A stretch of DNA of 64,000 nt from Pontibaca salina (GCF_016307205.1 NZ_JAEIJD010000002.1:1-64000), one strand, 5' to 3'; counted from the first letter of the stretch, positions 42,604 through 52,088 are shown. The notes: generated from the letters alone by a model not told the origin. Numbers and translations: made by a program.

Positions 42604-43866
42604 TCATGGATCAGGCGGTGTCCAATCCGGGGGTGAAACATTGCGTCGACGCATTCTCAGAGCGAGACCCAGCCCGACACCGACGCCGATGGCAACGGTC
42701 AGATCGGCAAACACGGTGAGCACCAGCGTTAGACCCAGGAGCACACGATCCGAAGGACGGGCGCGCAGATAGCCGCGCCATTTTTTTGGCTCGCTCATGT
42801 TCCAAGCAGTCAGGATAAGCAGCCCCGATAAGGCGGGCATTGCCAGATAGCCGGCCAGATCGGAGGCCAGTATCATGATCAGCAGGATTACCAGAGCGTG
42901 AATCAGCCCGGCCATCGGCGTTAGGCCGCCTGCGCGCACATTGGTGGCTGTGCGCGCGATGGCTCCGGTGGCGGGCAAGCCGCCGAACAGCGACGATCCG
43001 ATATTGGCGACTCCCTGTGCCAGAACTTCGGCATTGGGGCGGTGGCTGCCGACGATCATGCGATCGGCCACCATCGCTGACAGTAGCGATTCCACGCCTG
43101 CCAGAAAGGCGATGATGAACGCCGATGGCAAAAGAGCGATAATCCGCGTCAGCGAAAGGTCGGGCAGCGCGGGGCTTGGCAGGGTATTGGGCAGGGCACC
43201 AAACCGGCTGAAGATTGTATCCACCGGGAGCCCGGCCACCGCCACTATGCAAGACGTCACTGCGACCGCAACGATGAGGCCCGGGAACCGCGGCGCCAGC
43301 CGGCGAAATCCAACGATCAATACCATCGTACCCAAGCCGATGGCGGTCGCGGCCAAGCCCCATGTGGAATATGAGGCCCTCAGGCTGGCTAGCGTTTCGA
43401 GAAAGTTCGCCGGCTGCTGCGCAAAGGTGACGCCGAACAGATCTTTGATCTGACTGGTGGCAATGATCACTGCGATGCCGATGGTGAACCCGTTGACCAC
43501 AGGTTCGGGGACGTACTCAACCAAATTGCCTGCTCGCAGCCACCCCGCCACGATCAGGATCACTCCGGCCATGAAGGTCGCCAAAACCAAACCATCGTAG
43601 CCATGTTGCGCGATAATACCAAAGACGATGACGATGAACGCCCCCGTCGGCCCGCCGATCTGCACACGGCTGCCGCCCAGCAGCGAAATCAGGAACCCGC
43701 CGACAATTGCCGTGACCAACCCATCAGCCGGTTCGGCCCCGGACGCGATAGCAATCGCCAGACTAAGCGGCAATGCCACCATGGCCACCGTCAGGCCGGC
43801 AAGAAGATCGGCCAAGAATAGCTGCAGGGTGTAAGTTCGCAGGGTGGTGATCAATTTTGGTTTCAT
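42604..43866 (-). CDS. SulP-family anion transporter lacking the STAS domain
   Basis: A 420-residue SulP/SLC26-type membrane protein with VAMVALPLSLAIAIASGAEP and the QIGGPTGAFIVIVFGII segment, about 10-12 hydrophobic segments and a C-terminal DLTVAIGVGVGLGLALRMRR just where a STAS domain normally begins. Typical members are about 500-580 residues and carry a cytoplasmic STAS domain, which is missing here; the frame ends cleanly after a short Pro-rich tail. It is convergent with DUF6522. Substrate (sulfate, bicarbonate or other anion) is not identifiable. Confidence 0.9.
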   Translation of the reverse strand: MKPKLITTLRTYTLQLFLADLLAGLTVAMVALPLSLAIAIASGAEPADGLVTAIVGGFLISLLGGSRVQIGGPTGAFIVIVFGIIAQHGYDGLVLATFMAGVILIVAGWLRAGNLVEYVPEPVVNGFTIGIAVIIATSQIKDLFGVTFAQQPANFLETLASLRASYSTWGLAATAIGLGTMVLIVGFRRLAPRFPGLIVAVAVTSCIVAVAGLPVDTIFSRFGALPNTLPSPALPDLSLTRIIALLPSAFIIAFLAGVESLLSAMVADRMIVGSHRPNAEVLAQGVANIGSSLFGGLPATGAIARTATNVRAGGLTPMAGLIHALVILLIMILASDLAGYLAMPALSGLLILTAWNMSEPKKWRGYLRARPSDRVLLGLTLVLTVFADLTVAIGVGVGLGLALRMRRRNVSPPDWTPPDP

Positions 43867-43929
43867 GGCCTCAACTTAGCCATTTCGGCGGGAAGCCCGC
43901 AATGGATCACTTTGCTGCATGTTGTCAGG

Positions 43930-44394
43930 TTAACCGAGCGACGGAACTCCGTCGGGCAGGCGTTCGAACATTGCCATTTCCAGACTTCTGGCGATCCGCT
44001 CGGCGCGGATCTTCAGATAAGCTGCGGCTTCCGGCGTGGGCGCAGTATCGTTCAGCGTGTCGCGGAACAGACCAAGCCAGCGCCCGAAATCACTACGCTC
44101 GACACCGACGAGCTTTTGGTGGGCAGGCACAGGCTTACCGGAATAGAGCCCCGCATTCAGCGCGACCGAGGCCCAAAAGGCTTTCATCTGCTCCAGATGT
44201 GCGGCCCAATCATCGCCGATTTCACCGATAAAAATCGGCCCCAATCGGGCGTCAGCGCGCACACGGGAATAGAATTCATCGACCAGAAACGAAAGATAGG
44301 CCTCGTCAATGCCCTTTGCTGCCGCTGCTGCGCGGATCTGGGTCCGTTTCTTGGCGCTATGGCCATGAGCTATTGCGAATTTATTGTCCGTCAC
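43930..44394 (-). CDS. Group III truncated haemoglobin
   Basis: A 154-residue 2/2 haemoglobin. LSFLVDEFYSRVRADARLGPIFIGEIGDDWAAHLEQMKAFWASV contains the proximal region, followed by AHQKLVGVERSDFGRWLGLFRDTL with the haem-binding His. The start is taken as GTG at 44394 (ggag 7 bases upstream, protein VTDNKFAIAHGHSAKK); the longer frame to 44439 lacks such a site. Group III truncated haemoglobins are associated with microaerobic or nitrosative conditions. Its location near nsrR suggests NO control. Substrate and activity are not shown. Confidence 0.87.
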   Translation of the reverse strand: MTDNKFAIAHGHSAKKRTQIRAAAAAKGIDEAYLSFLVDEFYSRVRADARLGPIFIGEIGDDWAAHLEQMKAFWASVALNAGLYSGKPVPAHQKLVGVERSDFGRWLGLFRDTLNDTAPTPEAAAYLKIRAERIARSLEMAMFERLPDGVPSLG

Positions 44395-44728
44395 AGATTT
44401 CTCCGAACCCCTGCAGGGCCGCCGTACCATTGTGCTCACAAGCGACGGATGCGGCAGCTCGATCGCCTCGCAGGCGCATTGTTACATCGCCTGACAGGAT
44501 GGTTATCCTACGGCTACAATTGTAAGTGGCTCAATTGGTATTGTAAATGCCCCATTGGGCCGGGCGTTGTCAGCGGGCCGATGTTTCGCTGAAACCAGCG
44601 CTTGGGCCAGTTTGCGCTTTCCATTTGCGGATCCGTTGGCCACCTTGGCGCGATATTGAATCAAAAACTTGGCGCGGGGGAAACCTCGCCTACCTACTTC
44701 AGTTAGCCAACAGACAGGAGTATTTCCA
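44395..44728. other. Divergent interval between haemoglobin and osmoprotectant operon
   Basis: No gene is seen in these 334 bases, which separate divergently read genes and should hold both promoters. A perfect 10-base palindrome, tacaattgta, is at 44515-44524, and attgta recurs about 20 bases on, so a regulator site is possible. The first gene of the osmoprotectant operon has caggag about 8 bases before its ATG. Confidence 0.45.
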
Positions 44729-45637
44729 ATGACCGCCACCAGATTCATCACTGCAATCGGGCTTACGCTCGGGGTTGCGTCGATGGCGCAGGCCGATATT
44801 ACAGTGTCCTCGAAGATCGATACCGAAGGCGGCTTGCTGGGCAATGTGATTGCGCTTGCGCTGGAAGGTGCCGGGTTGCCGGTGGTGCGCCGTCTGCAAC
44901 TGGGCGGTACACAGGTGGTGCGCGAGGCGCTGCTGGCCGATCAGATCGACATCTATCCGGAATATACCGGCAATGCCGCGTATTTCTTCAACGAGGCCGA
45001 CAGCGACGCTTGGAAAGATGCCGATGCGGGCTATGCGCGGGCCAAGGAGTTGGATGCAGAGGAGAATAATATCGTCTGGCTGCAACCGGCCCCGGCCAAC
45101 AATACGTGGGCAATTGCCGTGACCGGCCCCGTGGCAGAGGAGAATGACCTCGCCACGATGAGCGATTTTGGCAAATGGGTATCGGGTGGCGGCGAGGTCA
45201 AGCTGGCGGCCTCGACCGAATTCGTCTCTTCCCCGGCGGTGCTTCCGGCAATGCAGGAAACCTATGGCTTCGAACTGGGGCAGGATCAGACCGTGATCTT
45301 GTCGGGCGGCGATACCGCAGCAACGATCCAAGCGGCGGCGCGAGGCACCTCTGGCGTCAATGCGGCGATGGTCTATGGCACCGATGGCGGGGTCGGTGCG
45401 ACCGGACTGGTGGTGATGGATGACGATAAGGGCGTGCAGCCGGTTTATGAGCCGGCTCCCATCGTGCGCGCCGAAGTGCTGGAAGAATATCCTTCGATCG
45501 CTGACGTTCTGAACCCGATTTTCGAGACACTTGACATGACCACGTTGCAAAAACTGAACGGTCGCATTCAGGTCGGCGGCGAAGGGGCCGAATCCGTCGC
45601 GCGCGATTATCTGACGCAGATCGGCGTGTTCGACTGA
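44729..45637 (+). CDS. osmF: Osmoprotectant ABC transporter binding protein (OsmF/YehZ-like)
   Basis: A 302-residue periplasmic protein beginning MTATRFITAIGLTLGVASMAQ-A, a standard Sec signal. The body is of the OpuAC/YehZ glycine-betaine type, with SSKIDTEGGLLGNVIALALE, LGGTQVVREALLADQIDIYPEYTGNAA and LAASTEFVSSPAVLPAMQE. Expected ligands are betaine-type osmolytes. The ATG at 44729 follows caggag. It heads a four-gene operon in the E. coli yehZYXW order. Confidence 0.92.
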   Translation: MTATRFITAIGLTLGVASMAQADITVSSKIDTEGGLLGNVIALALEGAGLPVVRRLQLGGTQVVREALLADQIDIYPEYTGNAAYFFNEADSDAWKDADAGYARAKELDAEENNIVWLQPAPANNTWAIAVTGPVAEENDLATMSDFGKWVSGGGEVKLAASTEFVSSPAVLPAMQETYGFELGQDQTVILSGGDTAATIQAAARGTSGVNAAMVYGTDGGVGATGLVVMDDDKGVQPVYEPAPIVRAEVLEEYPSIADVLNPIFETLDMTTLQKLNGRIQVGGEGAESVARDYLTQIGVFD

Positions 45638-45653
45638 CCCAGAGGCGGTTTTG

Positions 45654-46841
45654 ATGGCTGCATCGGATGTCTCGCCTGCTGCAGGTCTGACGGTTTCGCC
45701 CCCCGGTGTGTTGTTTGCGCTATTGGGAGCGGCCTCGCTTTGGCTGCCGTTCCTCACGCTGCGCGCGAACCGCATCGTTGCGGGCGAAGGCGCGGCACCG
45801 TGGGAGGTTGCCGACCCAATCGCCAGCACCGCTGCGCTGATCGCGATCGCGGCGGGGCTGACCCTTGGCCTGTTACCATCGCGCCCGTGGGTGCGCTTTG
45901 CCGGCAGTCTGATCGGCCTTGCCGGATTGGTCGTATTGCTGGCCCTTGGTGCAGCAACTTTGCTGAAGGGGGCCGACAATCTCGCACGGGTCTCGCCCGC
46001 CGCCGGGTTTTGGTGCTTGCTTGCGGTTATCATGCTGCTGATGGCAGATGCGATTGGCGGTCTGCGCCCCGGCCCACGGCTGCGGTTTGCGCTGCTCGCC
46101 GTGGTGCTGGCGGGGTTGGCGGTGCTGCTATGGTCGGGCGCGTTGAATGATCTGTCGCCGATGCAGGAATATCGCACCCGCGCCGCAGCGTTCCGCACCG
46201 CGACATGGCGGCATGTGGCGCTCGCGCTCGGCTCGCTGGGGGTCGCTGCCGCGATCGGCTTTCCGCTGGGTATTCTGGCATTCCGCAGGGACCGCGTGCG
46301 TGCGGTTACGCTGCCGGTGCTCAGCTTTATGCAAACAATTCCGTCGCTCGCGATGTTTGGCATCATGATCCCGATCTTGGGCTGGGTCGGTGACACGGTA
46401 CCGGGCGCGCAATCCATCGGCATCGCGGGGATCGGCTTTGCCCCGGCCTTTGTGGCTCTGCTGCTCTATTCGCTACTGCCGGTTGTCGCCAACACCGTGG
46501 CCGGACTGGGCGCAGTCCCTGCAACCAGCGTCGAAGCGGCGCGCGGCATGGGGATGACCGCGTGGCAGCGGTTCTGGACGGTCGAACTGCCGCTGGCGCT
46601 GCCGGTGATCCTTGCCGGGCTGCGTATCGTGCTGGTGCAGAATATCGGCCTTGCGGTGATCGCCGGGCTGATCGGGGGCGGCGGATTCGGGACATTTGTT
46701 TTCCAAGGCCTGAACCAGACTGCCACCGATCTGATCCTGCTGGGGGCGCTGCCTACCGTTTTGATGGCCTTGGTCGCTGCGATCCTGATGGATATCGTGG
46801 TGGAAATCGCGCAACCTACTCTAAACCGGAAATACCCATGA
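45654..46841 (+). CDS. Osmoprotectant ABC transporter permease (YehY-like)
   Basis: A 395-residue permease. The N-terminal half (to about residue 180) has additional hydrophobic segments not in the core permease; the C-terminal half is a classic OpuB-type core with GVAAAIGFPLGILAFRRDR, LSFMQTIPSLAMFG and the EAARGMGMTAWQRFWTVELPLALPVILAGLRI ATPase-docking loop. The long N-terminal extension fits YehY, which is larger than YehW. gagg precedes the ATG at 45654; the in-frame TTG at 45651 is not preferred. It overlaps the ATPase gene as ATGA. Confidence 0.9.
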   Translation: MAASDVSPAAGLTVSPPGVLFALLGAASLWLPFLTLRANRIVAGEGAAPWEVADPIASTAALIAIAAGLTLGLLPSRPWVRFAGSLIGLAGLVVLLALGAATLLKGADNLARVSPAAGFWCLLAVIMLLMADAIGGLRPGPRLRFALLAVVLAGLAVLLWSGALNDLSPMQEYRTRAAAFRTATWRHVALALGSLGVAAAIGFPLGILAFRRDRVRAVTLPVLSFMQTIPSLAMFGIMIPILGWVGDTVPGAQSIGIAGIGFAPAFVALLLYSLLPVVANTVAGLGAVPATSVEAARGMGMTAWQRFWTVELPLALPVILAGLRIVLVQNIGLAVIAGLIGGGGFGTFVFQGLNQTATDLILLGALPTVLMALVAAILMDIVVEIAQPTLNRKYP

Positions 46842-47773
46842 TCGAAATCGACCAGATCACCAAGACTTATGGCGAGATCAACGCGGTGGACGCGGTGTCC
46901 ATGCTGATCGAGACTGGGACCATCACCGTGGTTGTCGGCACATCAGGGTCGGGCAAGACGACTCTGCTGCGGATGATCAACCGCCTGGTCGAGCCCACCT
47001 CGGGCGGGGTGCGTATCAACGGCGAACCGACCGATGCCATTGCGCCCTATCTTTTGCGCCGCAGGATCGGCTATGCGATTCAGGGCCACGGCCTGTTCCC
47101 ACATCAGACAGTGGCGCGCAATATCGCGGCGGTGCCGCGCCTGCTGGACTGGCCGGCAGACCGGATCAACGCCCGCGTGGACGAGCTTCTGACCCTGTTC
47201 GGAATGGACCCGGACGAATTCCGCGACCGCTTTCCGCAAGAACTTTCGGGGGGGCAGCAACAACGGGTCGGGGTTGCCCGGGCGCTGGCCTCGCGCCCCG
47301 ATCTGCTGTTGATGGACGAACCTTTCGGCGCGCTCGACCCGATCATTCGCGCCCGCGCACAAGATGATCTGCGAGAGATACAGCGCAAGCTGGGCTCGAC
47401 CATCGTACTGGTTACCCATGACATGGACGAGGCCATCCGGCTGGGCGACCGCGTCGGGGTGATGGATGGCGGCAAGCTGGTGCAATATGGCCCGCCAGAA
47501 GAAATCGTCGAACGTCCGGCGAACGGCTTTGTCGCCAATATGGTGGGCGATGCCGAGCGCCCGATGCGGTTGTTATCGCTGATTCCGGTACGCGATCTGA
47601 CCGAAGAGGGCGCGGCGGAAGGATCGACTGTGCCCGAGACCGCAAGCCTGCGCGATGCGCTGTCGGCCTGTCTCTGGACCGGGCGCGATGCGGTGCCGGT
47701 CGAACGCGATGGCGCCCCTATTGGGCGCGTCACATTGGCCGCGATCCGCCACCGCGTTGGGCAACACCCGTGA
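46838..47773 (+). CDS. Osmoprotectant ABC transporter ATPase (YehX-like)
   Basis: A 311-residue ATPase with Walker A GTSGSGKTTLLRMINRL, signature LSGGQQQRVGVARAL, Walker B LLLMDEPFGALDP and switch THDMDEA. The C-terminal extension (about 240-311) is of the CBS/regulatory type expected for YehX/ProV-like proteins but appears partial (LRDALSACLWTGRDAVPVERDGAPIGRVTL). It begins at the ATGA overlap with the preceding permease and ends overlapping the following permease. Confidence 0.93.
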   Translation: MIEIDQITKTYGEINAVDAVSMLIETGTITVVVGTSGSGKTTLLRMINRLVEPTSGGVRINGEPTDAIAPYLLRRRIGYAIQGHGLFPHQTVARNIAAVPRLLDWPADRINARVDELLTLFGMDPDEFRDRFPQELSGGQQQRVGVARALASRPDLLLMDEPFGALDPIIRARAQDDLREIQRKLGSTIVLVTHDMDEAIRLGDRVGVMDGGKLVQYGPPEEIVERPANGFVANMVGDAERPMRLLSLIPVRDLTEEGAAEGSTVPETASLRDALSACLWTGRDAVPVERDGAPIGRVTLAAIRHRVGQHP

Positions 47774-48522
47774 GACCGGCGACAATTCTGCGGCTCGCTC
47801 TGTTGGGGCTATTACTGGCTTTGGTGCTGCGCCCGCACGCGTTCGTGTGGATGTTCAAGCCATTCGCGCCTGAGCGTGGGTCGGCAATCTATGACCGCAC
47901 CTCGCTGCTGTCGCTGGCGATGAACCATCTGGTCCTGGTGGCGGTGGCGAGCCTTGCCGCGACCGTTATCGCGGTTGCGCTGGCGATTTTTGTCACGCGT
48001 CCAGCCGGCGAAGCCTTCCGGCCATTGTCGCGCACGATTACCAATATTGGCCAATCATTTCCGCCGGTTGCGGTTCTTGCGCTGGCAGTCCCGGCGCTGG
48101 GCTTTGGCGCGCGACCGACGCTGGTGGCGTTGTTCCTCTACGGGCTGCTGCCGATTTTCGAGAATGCCCTGACCGCGCTTTCGACGCTTCCGCCGCGTAC
48201 GATGGAGGCGGCGCGCGGCATGGGGCTGAATCGTTGGCAGCGGTTGATACAGGTCGAATTGCCGCTGGCCGCGCCGGTGATCCTGGCCGGGGTCCGTGTT
48301 TCAGTCATGATCGCGCTGGGCACGGCAACCATCGGCTCGACCGTGGCGGCGCGCACACTTGGCGAGCCAATCATTGCCGGGTTGCTGACCAACAATACCG
48401 CCTTTGTCTTGCAGGGCGGGCTGATTGTCGGGTTGTTTGCGGTGCTGATCTATGATGCTTTCGTGCAGATCGAGAACCGGCTGCTGGACCGGCGCAGGCC
48501 CGCGCCGCGCAAGGCCGCCTGA
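47770..48522 (+). CDS. Osmoprotectant ABC transporter permease (YehW-like)
   Basis: A 250-residue permease starting with GTG at 47770 (GTGA overlap with the ATPase stop). Core features are VAVASLAATVIAVALAIFVTRPAGEAF, ITNIGQSFPPVAVLALAVPALGF and the EAARGMGLNRWQRLIQVELPLAAPVILAGVRV docking loop. It pairs with the YehY-like permease to form the channel. Its TGA directly abuts the end of the convergent LysR gene, giving tgatca. Confidence 0.92.
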   Translation: MRPATILRLALLGLLLALVLRPHAFVWMFKPFAPERGSAIYDRTSLLSLAMNHLVLVAVASLAATVIAVALAIFVTRPAGEAFRPLSRTITNIGQSFPPVAVLALAVPALGFGARPTLVALFLYGLLPIFENALTALSTLPPRTMEAARGMGLNRWQRLIQVELPLAAPVILAGVRVSVMIALGTATIGSTVAARTLGEPIIAGLLTNNTAFVLQGGLIVGLFAVLIYDAFVQIENRLLDRRRPAPRKAA

Positions 48523-49392
48523 TCACACATCGGCCAGTTCCAGAAATCGCTGTTCGGCCAGCGACAGGTGCCGTTCCTTGTGGCGCAATACGCGGAAACG
48601 GCGCGATGGCAGCGCGAAATCCACCCGCACAAGCCGCCCCGAGTCGATCGCGGATGCGACCACCAGCATCGACAGCACCGTTGCGCCAGCCCCGGCTTCG
48701 ACGGCGGCGAGCGCGGCCTCATTGGTGGGCAGTTCCAGCGCAATATCGAGCATCTCGATGGACAGGCGATGTTCGGCCAGCATCGCCTCGACCACCGCGC
48801 GGGTGCCAGAGCCGGATTCGCGCAGCACCCAAGGGCTGGCTTGCAAATCGCGCGGCGGATGCGTGGCCCAAGGATGGCCGGGTGCGACCACCAAAACCAT
48901 ATCGTCGCCGGACAACAGGCGAACCGAAAGGTTTGAATCCGTGATTTCCCCTTCGACAAACCCCAGATCGACGGTGGCGGCATGGACCATGCGCGCGACC
49001 TCGGCGGTGTTGCCGGTGGTCAGGTCCAAAGCAAAACCGGGATGGGCGAGGCGGAATTGATGCATCAAGGGCGGCAGCCAGTAATTCGCCACCGTCTGGC
49101 TGGCGGCAAGACGCAGCCGACCGCGTTTCAGTCCCGCCAGATCGCCCAGCAGACGCTCGGCTTGTTCGGAGCGGGCCAGAACCGCGCGCGCTTCGTCAAG
49201 GAACAGCCGTCCGGCATCGGTCAGAACGATGCGCCGCCCGACCCGGTCGAACAGGGCGACGGCATGGCGCTCCTCTAGGGCCGAAATGGCGGCGCTGACG
49301 GCGCTTTGCGTCAGGTGCAGCGCTGCCGCCGCCTGCGTGACATGTTCGCGTTCCGCAACAGCGATGAAGATGCGAAGCTGGTCAAGGGTCAT
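48523..49392 (-). CDS. LysR-family regulator
   Basis: A 289-residue LysR protein: N-terminal helix-turn-helix MTLDQLRIFIAVAEREHVTQAAAALHLTQSAVSAAISALEE, then an effector domain with RLRLAASQTVANYWLPPLM. It starts at the ATGA overlap with the yeiH gene, so it is the second cistron. In E. coli a LysR gene (yeiE) lies next to yeiH, so this pairing is conserved even though orientation differs. The inducer is not known; sulfur compounds are a guess from the partner. Confidence 0.9.
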   Translation of the reverse strand: MTLDQLRIFIAVAEREHVTQAAAALHLTQSAVSAAISALEERHAVALFDRVGRRIVLTDAGRLFLDEARAVLARSEQAERLLGDLAGLKRGRLRLAASQTVANYWLPPLMHQFRLAHPGFALDLTTGNTAEVARMVHAATVDLGFVEGEITDSNLSVRLLSGDDMVLVVAPGHPWATHPPRDLQASPWVLRESGSGTRAVVEAMLAEHRLSIEMLDIALELPTNEAALAAVEAGAGATVLSMLVVASAIDSGRLVRVDFALPSRRFRVLRHKERHLSLAEQRFLELADV

Positions 49393-50441
49393 GCCAAGAC
49401 AAGAACCAGACCGAGGCTGAAAAGGGATATGAAAACCCATGTCCCGGCCCCCAGCAGCGCGGGACGCAGCCCCTCGGCGGCCAATTTGCGCAGATCAGTT
49501 TCCAGACCCATCCCAGCCAGCGCAATGGCCAGCAGGAATTGCGTGGTGCCGGTGGTAAAGGGTGCGGTCGCCTCGGGCACCCAGCCGGTGCTGGCAAGGC
49601 CGATCATGGCGATGAAACCGAACACAAACCACGGCACGGGGGGGGCGAAACGGCTCGATTCACCACCTTGTTTGCGCAGGCGGCTTGCGGCGATCGCACC
49701 CAGCACCAGCACCATCGGCGCCAGCATCATCACCCGCGTCAGTTTGGCGATGGTGCCGATTTCACCGGAGTCCTGGCCGCGGGCATAGGCGGCGGCGACG
49801 ACTTGCGCGACTTCGTGGATCGAGGCACCGGTCCAGAGGCCGAACGAATGTGGGCCCATGTCCAGCAGCCCTCCGACCAGCGGCATCAGTACTATCGATA
49901 GCGAGCCGAAGATGGTGACGCAGGCCACCGCATAGGTCACGTCCTCATCGCGGGCACGGGTCACGGTATTGGTGGCGATCACCGCCGAGGCTCCGCAGAT
50001 CGAACTGCCCGCCGCGATCAGTTGTGTCAGCCCGGCATTGACGCGCAGGGCACGGCCCAGCCACGTGGTAAAGGCAAAGGTGGCAAGCAACGTCATGATG
50101 ATCAGCGCGATTCCGACGCCGCCCACTGCGATCACCTGTTGCGCCGTCAGTTGCAAGCCCAGCAGCACGATCCCCGCCCGCAGCACACGTTTTTGACTGA
50201 AGGCCACGCCGGGTTGGGCAAGGGCAGGGGTGCCGATCAGGTTGTTCAGTGCCATGCCGATCAGGATCGCGATGATCAGCGGGCTGAACACGTCGATACC
50301 GGGGATCAGTCGCAATCCGAAGGCGGTCGCCGCAATCAACCCGGTCAGCGCCAGACCGGGCAGAATGCTCCCGGTTGTCGCATTGGAAACGGACCCGGCG
50401 TTCAGGCCGTCCGTGTCTCTGTCGGTAGGCAAATTAGCCAT
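49389..50441 (-). CDS. YeiH-family membrane protein (putative sulfate exporter, UPF0324)
   Basis: A 350-residue integral membrane protein of the YeiH/UPF0324 family, with LALTGLIAATAFGLRLIPG, SPLIIAILIGMALNN, IAAGSSICGASAVIATNTV and the GASIHEVAQVVAAAY signature. About ten hydrophobic segments are present. Annotations call the family putative sulfate exporters; a recently proposed role is not assumed here. The start is MANLPTDRD at 50441 (gaaggg upstream), with an unstructured 25-residue leader. It overlaps the LysR gene. Confidence 0.92.
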   Translation of the reverse strand: MANLPTDRDTDGLNAGSVSNATTGSILPGLALTGLIAATAFGLRLIPGIDVFSPLIIAILIGMALNNLIGTPALAQPGVAFSQKRVLRAGIVLLGLQLTAQQVIAVGGVGIALIIMTLLATFAFTTWLGRALRVNAGLTQLIAAGSSICGASAVIATNTVTRARDEDVTYAVACVTIFGSLSIVLMPLVGGLLDMGPHSFGLWTGASIHEVAQVVAAAYARGQDSGEIGTIAKLTRVMMLAPMVLVLGAIAASRLRKQGGESSRFAPPVPWFVFGFIAMIGLASTGWVPEATAPFTTGTTQFLLAIALAGMGLETDLRKLAAEGLRPALLGAGTWVFISLFSLGLVLVLA

Positions 50442-50543
50442 TCTGGACCCTTCCGCTTGACTCAAGGGAACACCTAAAGCCACGCAATTGACAAATCCAA
50501 CTGATTGTTCCTGTCGGAACGTTCGTGTTTTTCGATGGACCTG

Positions 50544-52088
50544 TTAGAGCATCCATTCCACCGGCAGCCAGCCAATCACTGTGACGGCCACGCGACGTAG
50601 GAAGCTGCCGCCTGGCTCGTCCATCCGGGGTTGGGCGCCAGGTTTTTCGGCGCTAATCCAGATCAGATCGCGATTGCGTTTTTCAACCTTCCAAGCCAGC
50701 CCGCCGAAGCCGTTATCAAAAGCCCGGTGCATCTGACCGGCCAGCGTCCGGCTGTCGATCAAAAGCCCCATCTCGGTGTTGATCGAGGTCGAACGCGGAT
50801 CGAAGTTGAACGACCCGATGAAGATCCGTTGCTCGTCCACAGCGAAGGTTTTGGCATGTAAACTGGCCCCGGATGACCCGAACGGCCCCATCACATCGCG
50901 CGGTGCATCCAAGGCCGCCTGCCGGCGCAGTTCATACAGAGAGATATCGGCATCCAGCATGGCCTTGCGCCGCTTGGAGTAGCCCGCATGAACCGGCAGC
51001 ACGTCGGTGGCCTCCAGCGAATTGGTCAACAGCCGCACCTCGACGCCGTCGCGTACGAGCCCGGCAAAGAACTCTACGCCCGCGACTCCGGGAACGAAAT
51101 AGGGCGAGATCCCGTCGAAGCGGGTTTCCACGTTGCCCACCGCCTGCATCAGTCGCACCGCCAGCAAATCGTCGCGGGGCACCACACCTTCTCCCTTGGC
51201 GGGATCGTCGCTGATCAACAGGACATCAGTCCATTCTAGCTCAATGGTGCCCCGCGCCAGTGCCCCGACGATGTCCAAGGAGTTAAGGATGTCGCGGTAT
51301 TCTCCAATCTGGGGGTCGCCCTGAAAGCTAGCCAAACGGCTGGCAATCGGATCATCTTGTGGCGGCGCGCCGACGATCGGGGCGGCGGCATGGACTGAGC
51401 GGCTATTCCAGTAGCGGTCGAAATCCTGCGAGACCTCGGACACCACCTTCCCCACCGCCAGCGCGTCGAGATCGATGTAAAGCGGCATCAGCCCAGTGTC
51501 GAAATATTCGTTTCCGACATTGCGCCCGCCCAGAATCGTGGCGCGACTGTCTACGGTGAAGGATTTGTTGTGCATCCGCCGGTTCAGGCGGAAGAAATCG
51601 AACCCGTAGGACAGCAGCTTGAACCGGCGCAGGTTGAAGGGATTGTAGAGCCGCACCTCGGCCATCGGATGCGCATCAAGCGCCGCGATTTCTGGGTCCA
51701 GACCCGATGTGCCGTTGTCGTCTAGCAATAACCGCACCCGTACACCCCGGTTTGCCGCTCGTTTCAGCGCATCCAATAGCAACAGGCCGGTCAGGTCGTC
51801 GTGCCAGATGTAATATTGTGCGTCGATTGAAGAGACGGCAGCGTCGGCCAAGATCATCCGGGCGGCAAAGGCATCGCCACCGCTTTGCAAGGGCGCAATG
51901 CCGGTCTTGCCCTCATGCTGGCGCAACTGTGGTATCAGCGCCTCGGCCAACGGGCCGGTTTCAACAGGCGGCAGATGTGTGCCTTGCGTTTTCTCGTTCG
52001 GGGGCAGGACAAAGATGAATCGCGAGATCATGATCGTCAGCGCTATCACGAGCAGCGTTAAAGCTGTGTATCTCAGTGTGGCCATCAT
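50544..52088 (-). CDS. clsC: Phospholipase D family protein (cardiolipin synthase C-like)
   Basis: A 514-residue protein with an N-terminal membrane anchor (TALTLLVIALTIMISRFIF) and two HKD motifs: MHNKSFTVDSRATILGGRN at about 172-190 and LHAKTFAVDEQRIFIGSFNF at about 408-427. These are the catalytic motifs of the phospholipase D superfamily; spacing and length match ClsC/YmdC. It could make cardiolipin from phosphatidylglycerol and phosphatidylethanolamine, but a phospholipase role is possible. ggaaggga lies 5 bases before the ATG at 52088. No YmdB partner is adjacent. Confidence 0.9.
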   Translation of the reverse strand: MMATLRYTALTLLVIALTIMISRFIFVLPPNEKTQGTHLPPVETGPLAEALIPQLRQHEGKTGIAPLQSGGDAFAARMILADAAVSSIDAQYYIWHDDLTGLLLLDALKRAANRGVRVRLLLDDNGTSGLDPEIAALDAHPMAEVRLYNPFNLRRFKLLSYGFDFFRLNRRMHNKSFTVDSRATILGGRNVGNEYFDTGLMPLYIDLDALAVGKVVSEVSQDFDRYWNSRSVHAAAPIVGAPPQDDPIASRLASFQGDPQIGEYRDILNSLDIVGALARGTIELEWTDVLLISDDPAKGEGVVPRDDLLAVRLMQAVGNVETRFDGISPYFVPGVAGVEFFAGLVRDGVEVRLLTNSLEATDVLPVHAGYSKRRKAMLDADISLYELRRQAALDAPRDVMGPFGSSGASLHAKTFAVDEQRIFIGSFNFDPRSTSINTEMGLLIDSRTLAGQMHRAFDNGFGGLAWKVEKRNRDLIWISAEKPGAQPRMDEPGGSFLRRVAVTVIGWLPVEWML

